From Curtobacterium pusillum (GTDB lineage: Bacteria > Actinomycetota > Actinomycetes > Actinomycetales > Microbacteriaceae), in the NCBI RefSeq assembly GCF_013359865.1, contig NZ_JABMCE010000084.1, positions 186,001 through 250,000 of the forward strand: a DNA stretch of 64,000 bases. The letters run 5' to 3'. Below the pieces are notes generated by a model that saw only the letters and a list, made by a program, of their open reading frames with translations, did no database searches and was not told where the DNA came from. A program made the position numbers and the translations under genes. This document shows positions 1 to 7,063 of the stretch, one piece after another. Numbering within the stretch: the first letter of the stretch is position 1; each line of letters begins with the position of its first letter.

Positions 1-443
1 CCGTGACCGTCACCGCCGGTGCCGAGGTGGACGACATCCACGCCGGCCCCATCACGATGACCGGACGTGTGCACGCGATCAAGCACGGTGACCGCGACGC
101 CGAGACCGAGGTCGTGCTGCAGGTCGGCAGCGTCTACGCGATCCTCACGAAGCTCCGGAAGCCGTACCACCACGAGCACGACTTCACGGACCTCGACCTC
201 GCCCCGCGGGACGCCGACATCGTCATCGTGAAGATCGGGTACCTCGAGCCCGAGCTGTTCGACATGTCCGCCGACTGGATGCTCGCGCTCACACCGGGCG
301 GGGTCGACCAGGACCTCGAGCGGCTCGGGCACCACAGGATCGAGCGGCCGATGTTCCCCTACGATCGAGAGTTCCCCGAGGCCCCGGACCTGACCGCCAG
401 GATCATCCCCGCCTCGGACCAGCCACTCGGAGCCGTTCGATGA
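1..443 (+). CDS. M81 family metallopeptidase (MlrC-like), C-terminal part
   Basis: Only the last ~147 codons lie in the window; the reading frame is open to the left edge, so the start is outside. The visible part matches the C-terminal domain of M81/MlrC-type proteins (named after the microcystin-degradation protein MlrC). It carries the conserved stretches VKIGYLEPEL, ADWMLALTPGGVDQDL and HHRIERPMFPYD near the end. The metal-binding N-terminal domain cannot be seen here, and the substrate of these actinobacterial homologues is not known. The stop overlaps the start of the downstream cutC gene by four bases (ATGA), so the two are probably cotranscribed and translationally coupled. Confidence 0.85.
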   Translation, partial: VTVTAGAEVDDIHAGPITMTGRVHAIKHGDRDAETEVVLQVGSVYAILTKLRKPYHHEHDFTDLDLAPRDADIVIVKIGYLEPELFDMSADWMLALTPGGVDQDLERLGHHRIERPMFPYDREFPEAPDLTARIIPASDQPLGAVR

Positions 444-1174
444 CCCCTGCCCTCGAGATCGCCGTCACCTCCCCCGCGGGGGCGATCGTCGCGCGTGACG
501 GGGGCGCCGACCGCGTCGAACTGTGCGTCGGCCTCGAGCTCGGCGGGCTCACCCCGTCGCAGGCGCTCGTCGAGATGACGCACGAGACGGGCATCCCCGC
601 ACACGCCCTCGTCCGGTGTCGCCCCGGTGGCTTCGTGCACGACCGCGACGAGGTGGAACTCATGGAGCGGGAGATCCGGACCGTCCTCCGCTCCGGAGCG
701 ACCGGGGTCGTCGTCGGAGCCCTGCGGGAGGACCGCACCCTCGACCAGGACGCCCTCCGTCGCTTCGTGGACGCCGCCCGCTCGGTCAGCGCCACCGCGG
801 AGATCACCCTGCACCGGGCGATCGACCACGCGGCGGACCCCGTCGCGGCCGTGGGGCCGCTCGAGGCGCTCGGGTTCACCCGCGTCCTGACCTCCGGCGC
901 CGCCCCGACCGCGGTCGCCGGCTCCGGCACCATCGCGCGCATGGTCGAGGCGGCCGGGCACGTGCAGGTCATGGCCGGCGCCGGGGTCACCCCCGCTGAC
1001 GTCCAGGCGCTCGTCGCGACCGGAGTGGCCGCGGTGCACCTGTCGGCGAAGCGCCCTGCCCCGGACAGCGCCCACGCGGGCGTGCCGATGGGCGGCGCGG
1101 ACGACGGTTCCGCGCACTTCGTCACCGATGCCGAGGTCGTCCGCGCCGCCCGCACGGCGCTCGACGCACACTGA
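440..1174 (+). CDS. cutC: CutC family protein
   Basis: This 244-residue protein has the TIM-barrel layout and usual length of the CutC family, once linked to copper homeostasis; the true reaction is not established. Family landmarks are GGADRVELC and LGGLTPS near residues 20-40, the ITLHRAID segment near residue 120, and RVLTSGAAPTA near residue 155. The start overlaps the stop of the upstream MlrC-like gene by four bases, which fixes the start and suggests a two-gene unit. Pairing with a putative amidohydrolase or peptidase is more in line with a catabolic role than with copper handling, but that is inference. Confidence 0.85.
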   Translation: MTPALEIAVTSPAGAIVARDGGADRVELCVGLELGGLTPSQALVEMTHETGIPAHALVRCRPGGFVHDRDEVELMEREIRTVLRSGATGVVVGALREDRTLDQDALRRFVDAARSVSATAEITLHRAIDHAADPVAAVGPLEALGFTRVLTSGAAPTAVAGSGTIARMVEAAGHVQVMAGAGVTPADVQALVATGVAAVHLSAKRPAPDSAHAGVPMGGADDGSAHFVTDAEVVRAARTALDAH

Positions 1175-1270
1175 CCGCTCCGCCCCGTCGCCGCACGCGA
1201 ATCCCCACCGCACCTGCTGAGGATGCGGTGGGGAGCACGGCGAGCCTGCCGTCAGGGGGCCACCCGGAAG

Positions 1271-1522
1271 AGCCTGGAGTTCGGCAAGATGTGGTCTCGC
1301 CACCGGGCCGAGAACTGCATCGCGGGCGTGAAGCAGTTCCGGCACCCCGACGTCGGCGAATTCGAGCTCGCGTTCGAGGTCCTGACACCGCTGGACGACT
1401 CGGGACACCGCGTGCTCATGTACACCGCGCCGGAGCACAGCGACGGAGCGGCCGAGCGCCTCGCACTGCGCGGCCGGGACGACGAGACCACGGTCCACGC
1501 GACGGCTCGCGTCCAGCGCTGA
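1271..1522 (+). pseudogene. Remnant of an XRE regulator with MmyB-like ligand-binding domain
   Basis: About 84 codons resemble the C-terminal end of actinobacterial HTH regulators with an MmyB-like ligand-binding domain: the EFGKMWSRH segment, then GVKQFRHPDVGEFEL and HRVLMYTAPEHSDGAAERLALRG. The expected N-terminal HTH and most of the ligand domain are absent. Nearest upstream is the end of cutC, and the in-frame codons before residue 'SLEF' do not look like the family. A short ORF could start at 1223, but as a product it would lack any DNA-binding domain. I read it as a truncated relic at the edge of an accessory patch. Confidence 0.7.
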
Positions 1523-1524
1523 CA

Positions 1525-1540
1525 GGACGGACTGGAGGCG
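1525..1540. repeat. Half copy of the GGAGGCGCGG palindromic terminator
   Basis: The bases GACGGACTGGAGGCG reproduce the left arm of the 48-bp palindrome at 5809-5856, then diverge; the right arm is missing. It lies three bases after the stop of the MmyB-like remnant. The simplest reading is that a terminator once stood here and was cut in half when the flanking accessory DNA arrived or was deleted. Confidence 0.45.
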
Positions 1541-1611
1541 TGTGGACCGGTCTCAGGCCGGGATCGACGGCCGATCCGCGCGCGCACCGCTGTCGCCCCT
1601 GAGTGAGCGCA

Positions 1612-2184
1612 TCAGCGGATTGCTGCACTGTCCCAGAGGGTCCGCACGTAGCGCGCGATACCGCTGAGGAAGGGGCTTGCCACGAGAACGGTAACCGTCA
1701 GCATTGTCGTGGCTTGCAGGGAGAGGAACACCTCAAGCCACAGCGGGACGAACGCGCCAATCGCCCATGCCACGGCGAGGATCGCGGCGATCGCCGGAAG
1801 TATCCGCAGCTGCCCTTCTGAGCTGCGCCAGGTGATGATCGCGCAGGCCGCGAACCCGAGCGGAACAAGCGCCTGCAACGCGGTCGAAAGCGGGAACCAC
1901 AGGGTTAGCGCGAGGGCCGGGGACTGAGCCAGCGCGAACCCGACCACGGCCGCTGCAGCGATGCCGCGTGCAAGATCGTCTGTTCGCACAGCGAGTCCCG
2001 CGCACACCACCGCCGCAAGCATCACCACTGCGACGATGAACGGTGCTACCCCGGAGCCGAGCAGGTGGAAGCCGGCGAATCCGAGCGTGTTATCCACGGC
2101 GAGAATGGTGCTGCCGAGCGCTGCGATCGTGGCGGTGCTCACGGCTGCTGTGCGGGCGATGGCGGGGGTGGACGTGTTCGTCAT
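1612..2184 (-). CDS. Integral membrane protein of unknown function
   Basis: A 190-residue very hydrophobic protein with about five or six predicted membrane segments, separated by short charged turns (RTDD, RSSEG) and ending in a basic tail. I do not recognise a family. The ATG chosen at 2184 overlaps the stop of the upstream lipoprotein gene (ATGA), so the two are coupled; a longer frame upstream is the antisense reading of that gene. It is the last of a three-gene minus-strand operon (secreted protein, lipoprotein, membrane protein) in a patch with lower GC than its surroundings. The operon suggests a shared envelope function, possibly export, immunity or sensing, but nothing in the sequence shows which. 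Confidence 0.65.
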   Translation of the reverse strand: MTNTSTPAIARTAAVSTATIAALGSTILAVDNTLGFAGFHLLGSGVAPFIVAVVMLAAVVCAGLAVRTDDLARGIAAAAVVGFALAQSPALALTLWFPLSTALQALVPLGFAACAIITWRSSEGQLRILPAIAAILAVAWAIGAFVPLWLEVFLSLQATTMLTVTVLVASPFLSGIARYVRTLWDSAAIR

Positions 2185-2948
2185 GGGGTTCCCTCGAGTG
2201 GGTTCACGGTGTCGCGGACATGGTCGTATGTGGCCACGCACTTCGCCTTGACGCGGGGGCCAATTGTTGAGAGCGCCGCTATCCACCGCTCGGTGTCCGG
2301 TATTTTCCCGATCCGTGTCCGCCCGAGGTCGTCGATTGCTGCGTGCAGCTCGGCGGTGACGCCCGGGAACAGGGTCTCGTACTGCTTCGCCGAACCGCTG
2401 CGCTTGCCTGGATGCTTCACGTACCGTTCCCCCTCGCTTGCGACGAAGCGAGCGCAGGTGGTGAGGTAGTCCTGCTCCGCTGTCAGCCTCGCGGGGACAC
2501 CGAGATCGCTGGCGATCTTCGGTGCATCCTTGGGGACGTTCAACGCGTTGACGACGCCGGGCGGTCCGATGACGTACCAGTTCTGGCCGCGCGCGACTGC
2601 GCGCTCGGTATTGATGGTGTCGCTCCAGTCCTCGAGCGTCTGTTGAACCGAGGCCGCGTGAGCGTAGACGCGGACGAAAGTTGAGTCGGCACCGTCGAAA
2701 CAATCGAATCCTCGCATTGCATCCCAGAACGCGAGGTCATCCAGCCATGCGTCGGCATCTGCGCAAGGCACAGAGCGGCGTAGCTGGTCAGCGATCGACT
2801 GCATCGATGTCACGCTGAGCGCCGGCTCGGTCGGACGGGAGCTCGGGTCCGCAGTTGTCGCCGTTCGTGGCTCATCGGGTGCGCAACCCGACAGAATGGC
2901 TACGGCGACGCAGCCCGAGGCGATGACCCCGAGGCTGCGTCGCCGCAT
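2181..2948 (-). CDS. Putative lipoprotein, unknown function
   Basis: A 255-residue protein with a lipoprotein signal: MRRRSLG basic start, a hydrophobic stretch, and the lipobox LSGC near residue 21, so it should be anchored on the outer face of the membrane. A Ser/Thr/Pro linker follows the lipid cysteine. The mature part has several further cysteines and a segment (FVRVYAHAASVQQTLEDW, then RGQNWYVIGP) of the kind seen in small actinobacterial lipoproteins. No enzymatic motif is evident. It starts 11 bases after the secreted-protein gene and overlaps the membrane-protein gene by four bases. An in-frame extension upstream of 2948 exists but would bury the signal peptide, so the ATG at 2948 is preferred. 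Confidence 0.7.
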   Translation of the reverse strand: MRRRSLGVIASGCVAVAILSGCAPDEPRTATTADPSSRPTEPALSVTSMQSIADQLRRSVPCADADAWLDDLAFWDAMRGFDCFDGADSTFVRVYAHAASVQQTLEDWSDTINTERAVARGQNWYVIGPPGVVNALNVPKDAPKIASDLGVPARLTAEQDYLTTCARFVASEGERYVKHPGKRSGSAKQYETLFPGVTAELHAAIDDLGRTRIGKIPDTERWIAALSTIGPRVKAKCVATYDHVRDTVNPLEGTP

Positions 2949-2959
2949 GCCGTGGCGTG

Positions 2960-3457
2960 TTACTGCCACTGGACGCCAGCCCACCCGGCGCCGGTGAGGC
3001 CCTTCATCTTCTTGGTGCCCGCGACGTTGCCCCACGGAACGTTCTTCGTACGACCCGTGCCGCAATCAAGTGCGGTCCACGTGGGTGCGTGCTTGGAGTT
3101 GAAGGACTTCCCCCAGATGCAGGGGTTGGCGTTGCCCTGGTGCTTATACCACTTGTACGTCGCCTGCGCTGATGCATTCCAACCGATCACGCTGCAGCCG
3201 TTGAGAGACTCGCTCATGACCGCTACGACCGCGAACGCACGGTCCTTGCAGTCACCCGACAGCGTCCCGGGATCGTCTCCGACAACTACAACCTCGCCGT
3301 TGGGGTCGAAACCATCATCGACGACCACATTCGGCGGGATCGAGACTCCCGCGCTGTTATCGCTCGCAGCAGCATTCGCGGGGACGGCTGTGACCAGCGC
3401 CGACGCTGCGACAGCGGCCGATACGAGAGCCGCGGAGAGCGCGTTGATCTTCTTCAT
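2960..3457 (-). CDS. Small secreted protein, unknown family
   Basis: A 165-residue protein with a classical signal peptide (MKKINALSAALV start, probable cleavage after AVPANAA). The mature protein is Gly/Trp/Lys-rich in its C-terminal half, has four cysteines (in the segments SGDCKD, LNGCSV, NPCIWG and LDCGTG) that could form two disulfides, and ends in aromatic and glycine-rich sequence (GAGWAGVQWQ). I do not recognise it. It is the first gene of a three-gene operon with a lipoprotein and a membrane protein. A secreted small cysteine protein with dedicated envelope partners recalls bacteriocin or secreted-effector loci, but no known family signature is present. Confidence 0.7.
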   Translation of the reverse strand: MKKINALSAALVSAAVAASALVTAVPANAAASDNSAGVSIPPNVVVDDGFDPNGEVVVVGDDPGTLSGDCKDRAFAVVAVMSESLNGCSVIGWNASAQATYKWYKHQGNANPCIWGKSFNSKHAPTWTALDCGTGRTKNVPWGNVAGTKKMKGLTGAGWAGVQWQ

Positions 3458-3801
3458 TTCTCACCTTCGAGTCGCCGGTGACGTTTTACCGGATGCGCAC
3501 AGCATGCATGATCTCGGCGCGGCCGGCAAGTCGCTTGCTCGGCGGAGATCACCCGAGCTACCGCAACCGCTTTCGATGACGAAGGCATCACCGCCGAGCG
3601 CGCCCGACTCGTCGGCTGACCCGCCAGGGCTGCGACCTCACATGAACGGACCGCGACGGGGTCCGCTGCACGGAAAGGTGACATCTGATCTGGCCTGCGC
3701 GGGAGGGCGGCCCTGGAAGGACGCACTCGTGCCCGAGCCTTACCGGCGGGAATTCCGCGACGATGTCAGGGAGTTGTCGGGAAACCAGCTGATCGCCATG
3801 C
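3458..3801. other. Intergenic region without a supported complete gene
   Basis: This 344-base stretch lies between the HTH gene and the secreted-protein operon, both on the minus strand, so it should hold the operon's promoter. I find no convincing -35/-10 pair. Short overlapping frames on both strands are not gene-like. The only protein-like piece is a possible transposase fragment at 3729-3776. Confidence 0.5.
3729..3776 (+). pseudogene. Possible fragment of an IS3-type transposase OrfA start
   Basis: A GTG opens a frame reading VPEPYRREFRDDV, which resembles the first residues of actinobacterial IS3-family OrfA proteins (pattern P-x-P-Y-x-x-E-F-R-D-D-V). The resemblance stops after about 15 codons, and no OrfB, terminal inverted repeat or target duplication is visible. 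If real it is only a scar of an insertion sequence. The match is short enough to be chance. Confidence 0.25.
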
Positions 3802-4275
3802 TCAGCGCTCGTAGGTGCCCAACTCGTCGGATGGTGCACCAGGATCGTCGACAGCGAAGGACTCCTCGACGTCTGCGACGCTCCAGTCGAGGAGCTTGGC
3901 GATGAGCTTGGCGGTGATCTCACCGGCGCGGTACGCATCGAGATGGGCGCTCACTAGGGGCCAACCGGGCCGGGTCTCACCAGCAGATTGAGCCAGCTCA
4001 AGGTACTCGGCGGCTTCTCGACGACGAACACCGGGCGGAACGAATGCCCTGCCGGTGATCAGCCAATCGACGCTCCGTCGACCGACATGGGCAACGCGCG
4101 CCAGTTCGAGCGACGAGAACCGTCGCCGTCCGGAGAGGGACTTCGACGGCTTGGTGGAGTCGATACCGATCGCTGCGGCGAATTCCGCGCGTCCGAGGCT
4201 CGACTCGGCGATCACGGACTCTACGCGCTGTTCCCCTGTCTGATCCACACGACGTGTGTGCGCTGGTTGCGACAA
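3802..4275 (-). CDS. HTH (XRE-like) DNA-binding protein
   Basis: A 157-residue protein whose residues ~15-70 look like an XRE-type helix-turn-helix (AEFAAAIGID, then SLSGRRRFSSLELARVAHVG). A second short helical segment near the C-terminus (AGEITAKLIAKLLDWSVADVEESF) resembles the region often found in regulators of ImmA/IrrE-type pairs. The start appears to be TTG at 4275; GTG at 4248 is an alternative. No ImmA-type protease follows; instead a non-coding stretch and the secreted-protein operon lie downstream on the same strand. It may regulate that operon, or be the orphan half of a broken two-gene module. Role uncertain. Confidence 0.6.
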   Translation of the reverse strand: MSQPAHTRRVDQTGEQRVESVIAESSLGRAEFAAAIGIDSTKPSKSLSGRRRFSSLELARVAHVGRRSVDWLITGRAFVPPGVRRREAAEYLELAQSAGETRPGWPLVSAHLDAYRAGEITAKLIAKLLDWSVADVEESFAVDDPGAPSDELGTYER

Positions 4276-4359
4276 TTCCGACTGGTGAGATCCCGCATTT
4301 CAGAGCGGGCGGTTGCGATTCGTGACACTCACCGGACCACCTCGGCGTACTGTCCGACC

Positions 4360-5181
4360 ATGCCCGCTCTCATCGACACGTTCACCCTGTCCAACGGCCT
4401 GCACATCCCCAAGATCGGCTTCGGCACCTGGCAGATCCCGTCCGGCGGCGACGCCTACGACGCGACGAAGACCGCCCTCGACCTCGGCTACCGGCACATC
4501 GACACCGCCCTCGCGTACGGCAACGAGGCGAGCGTCGGCAAGGCCGTCCGGGACAGCGGTGTCCCGCGTGACGAGGTCTTCATCACGACGAAGCTCCCCG
4601 CCGAGGTCAAGACCGCGGACGGTGCGCGGTCGGCGTTCGAGGAGTCGAGCCGCAACCTCGACCTCGGCGAGATCGACCTGCACCTCATCCACGCGCCGTG
4701 GCCCTGGGGCGACATCGGTTCCGACCACCGCGACGGCAACGTCGAGGTGTGGAAGGTGTTCGAGGAGCTCTACGACGCCGGCCGGACGAAGAGCATCGGC
4801 GTCTCGAACTTCGCCGTCGGCGACCTCGAGGACCTGCTCGGCCGGACCGATGTCGTCCCGCACGCGAACCAGATCCGCTGGTTCATCGGCAACACCCAGG
4901 ACGAGACCACGGCCTTCGACCGGGAGCACGACATCCTCACCGAGGGGTACTCGCCGCTCGCCACCGGCGGCCTGCTCGAGAACGCCGAGATCCGTGACAT
5001 TGCGGCGAAGTACGACAAGTCCGTCGCGCAGGTCGCGATCCGCTACCTGCTCGAGAAGGACGTCCTGCCACTGCCGAAGTCGACGACGCCGTCGCGCATC
5101 GCGGAGAACGCCGACGTGGACTTCGTCCTGTCGGCGGAGGACGTGGCCGCGCTGGACGCGCTGCAGGACACCACCGACTGA
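4360..5181 (+). CDS. Aldo/keto reductase
   Basis: A 273-residue NAD(P)H-dependent oxidoreductase of the aldo/keto reductase superfamily, probably acting on 2,5-diketo-gluconate-like or small aldehyde substrates. The catalytic tetrad is visible: Asp48 and Tyr53 in GYRHIDTALAYGNE, Lys78 in FITTKL, His111 in LHLIHAPWP. The C-terminal cofactor-binding part contains PLPKSTTPSRIAEN. Length fits the short bacterial DkgA/B-type members. The frame is open far upstream, but the ATG at 4360 begins the conserved N-terminus; the upstream part is antisense to the HTH gene. msrA follows on the same strand 93 bases later. Confidence 0.9.
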   Translation: MPALIDTFTLSNGLHIPKIGFGTWQIPSGGDAYDATKTALDLGYRHIDTALAYGNEASVGKAVRDSGVPRDEVFITTKLPAEVKTADGARSAFEESSRNLDLGEIDLHLIHAPWPWGDIGSDHRDGNVEVWKVFEELYDAGRTKSIGVSNFAVGDLEDLLGRTDVVPHANQIRWFIGNTQDETTAFDREHDILTEGYSPLATGGLLENAEIRDIAAKYDKSVAQVAIRYLLEKDVLPLPKSTTPSRIAENADVDFVLSAEDVAALDALQDTTD

Positions 5182-5274
5182 CGCGACACCCCGGGCCTCG
5201 GGAACACGACACCCCGGGCGCCGGTTGCAACGAACGGTGCCGCAGCCAGCGACACGCCAGCCAAGGAGGCCACC

Positions 5275-5796
5275 ATGACCACCACCGAGACCGCCATCCT
5301 CGCCGGCGGGTGCTTCTGGGGAGCGCAGCAGCTCCTCCGTCGCCGACCCGGCGTCATCAGCACCCGCGTCGGCTACTCGGGCGGCGACGTCCCGAACGCG
5401 ACGTACCGCAACCACGGCGACCACGCCGAGGCCGTCGAGATCGTGTTCGACCCGTCGGTGATCTCGTACCGGGACCTGCTGGAGTTCTTCTTCCAGATCC
5501 ACGACCCGTCGACGAAGGACCGCCAGGGCAACGACATCGGCCGCAGCTACCGTTCGGCGATCTTCTTCACGTCCGACGAGCAGAAGCAGGTCGCCCTCGA
5601 CACGATCGACGACGTCGACGCCTCGGGCATCTGGCCGGGCAAGGTCGTGACCGAGGTCACCGCCGCGGGCCCGTTCTGGGAGGCCGAGGACGAGCACCAG
5701 GACTACCTGGAGAAGAACCCGCACGGGTACACGTGCCACTTCGTGCGCCCGGGCTGGAAGCTCCCCCACCGGGACGACGCGACAGCGTCCGTCTGA
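5275..5796 (+). CDS. msrA: Peptide-methionine (S)-S-oxide reductase
   Basis: MsrA repairs oxidised methionine by reducing the S-sulfoxide. The 173-residue protein has the diagnostic GCFWG motif at residues 12-16 with catalytic Cys13, then the [18 protein letters not shown] and SYRSAIFF segments of the family. A further cysteine in the tail (GYTCHF) could act as a resolving residue. The ATG at 5275 follows a plausible AAGGAGG ribosome site nine bases upstream. The gene ends 12 bases before a large palindromic terminator shared with the converging methyltransferase gene. Confidence 0.95.
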   Translation: MTTTETAILAGGCFWGAQQLLRRRPGVISTRVGYSGGDVPNATYRNHGDHAEAVEIVFDPSVISYRDLLEFFFQIHDPSTKDRQGNDIGRSYRSAIFFTSDEQKQVALDTIDDVDASGIWPGKVVTEVTAAGPFWEAEDEHQDYLEKNPHGYTCHFVRPGWKLPHRDDATASV

Positions 5797-5808
5797 CGCT
5801 CACCCACT

Positions 5809-5856
5809 GACGGACTGGAGGCGCGGTGCCAGCTGGCGCCGCGCCTCCAGTCCGTC
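5809..5856. terminator. 48-bp palindromic bidirectional terminator
   Basis: A near-perfect palindrome with arms of 24 bases (GACGGACTGGAGGCGCGG and onward) centred on AGCT, with a single mismatch. It sits between the converging msrA and methyltransferase genes, 12 and 10 bases from their stops, so it can end transcription from both sides. The core GGAGGCGCGGTGCCAGCTGG recurs at 39455-39500 and a half copy at 1525-1540. Confidence 0.8.
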
Positions 5857-5866
5857 TCGGGGGGGT

Positions 5867-6979
5867 CTAGGACCAGACGCGCCCCGCGATGTCGACCACG
5901 CTGCGGACCTTCGCCCACTGCTCGTCCTCGGACAGCACGTTGCCCTCCTCGGTGGACGCGAACCCGCACTGCGGGCTGAGCGCGAGCTGCCCGAGCGGGG
6001 CGAACTCGGCGGCGTCCCGGATGCGCTGCTCGATGACGGCCGGGTCCTCGAGCTCTCCCGTCTTCGAGGTGACGAGGCCGAGCACCACGACCTGGTCGCC
6101 CTCGGGCAGGAACCGCAGGGGCTCGAAGCCGCCGGCGCGGTCGCTGTCGTACTCCAGGAAGTACCCGTCGTACCCGGTGTTGCCGAGCAGCTGCTCCGCC
6201 ACCGGCTCGTACCCGCCGGACGCGATCCACGTCGACCGGAAGTTCCCGCGGCACACGTGCGTGGTGACGACGAGGTCCTCCGGTCGGCCGTCGAGCACTC
6301 GGCGGATGATCGACGAGAACCGCTCCGCTATCCCGTCCGTGTCGATCCCGCGCTCGCGGGCCTTCTCCATCTCGACGTCCGAGCAGGCGTACGCCCACGC
6401 CGTGTCGTCGAGCTGCAGGTACCGGACGCCGGCGGCGTACAGCGCGGCGATCGCATCGCGGTACGCCTGCACGAGGTCGTCGGTGATCGCGTCACGGTCG
6501 GCGTAGTGGTCCGTGCGGATCTGGTCGGCGTCCAGGCGGAAGTCGAACACCGTCGGCGAGGGGATCGTGAACTTCGCGGTCAGTCCGCGCTCGGCGGCCT
6601 CGGCCACGACGAACGCGGCGTCCTCGACGAAGGGGTGGTCCGCGGGGAACGACACCGGCCCGGTGACCCGCATGCCCTTCGGCGTGGTGGTCACTCCCTG
6701 GAACGCGATGCCGTGGTCGAGCTCGACGACCTCGACGCCGGACAGGCCTCCCCAGAAGTCGAGGTGCCACCAGGCGCGACGGGCCTCGCCGTCCGTGGCG
6801 ACCTCGAGGCCGGCGGCCTGCTGAGCGTCCATGAGGGCACGCACGGCCTCGTCCTCGACGGCGCGGAGGGCTGCGGCGTCGATGCGGCCCTCGGCGACGG
6901 CTGCGCGTGCCTCCTTCACGGCGGTGGGGCGGAGGAAGCTGCCGACGATGTCGGCTCGGAACGGCGGGCGCGGAGACAT
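5867..6979 (-). CDS. Cobalamin-independent methionine synthase II family (MetE C-terminal-like)
   Basis: A 370-residue protein matching the catalytic C-terminal half of MetE, of the YxjG/YxjH type that lacks the N-terminal half. Zinc and homocysteine ligands are visible: His241 and Cys243 in TTHVCRGN, Glu276 in YFLEYD, Cys338 in SPQCGF, with Asp191 in LQLDDTAW. Such proteins transfer a methyl group to a thiol in methionine or coenzyme-M-like metabolism; the methyl donor is not known for this type. The ATG at 6979 is preferred; an in-frame ATG lies about 25 bases upstream. It is divergent from a LacI regulator 84 bases away. No methionine riboswitch was seen. Confidence 0.85.
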   Translation of the reverse strand: MSPRPPFRADIVGSFLRPTAVKEARAAVAEGRIDAAALRAVEDEAVRALMDAQQAAGLEVATDGEARRAWWHLDFWGGLSGVEVVELDHGIAFQGVTTTPKGMRVTGPVSFPADHPFVEDAAFVVAEAAERGLTAKFTIPSPTVFDFRLDADQIRTDHYADRDAITDDLVQAYRDAIAALYAAGVRYLQLDDTAWAYACSDVEMEKARERGIDTDGIAERFSSIIRRVLDGRPEDLVVTTHVCRGNFRSTWIASGGYEPVAEQLLGNTGYDGYFLEYDSDRAGGFEPLRFLPEGDQVVVLGLVTSKTGELEDPAVIEQRIRDAAEFAPLGQLALSPQCGFASTEEGNVLSEDEQWAKVRSVVDIAGRVWS

Positions 6980-7063
6980 CCGTCGATGATACCGACGCGG
7001 AATCATCTGTTGCCGTTGTGAGGGCGCTGCCGCCAGGGTCGGGCACGCCGGTACGGTGAGCGG

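Noticed and set aside
2952-3905. Long plus-strand frame across the secreted-protein operon
   Set aside because: It is antisense to a signal-peptide gene with a good start, has no domain signal and no ribosome site. Only a short transposase-like scrap inside it is kept as a low-confidence remnant.
6980-7063. Methionine/SAM riboswitch before the MetE-like gene
   Set aside because: The 84-base divergent gap is too short and shows no recognisable aptamer sequence.
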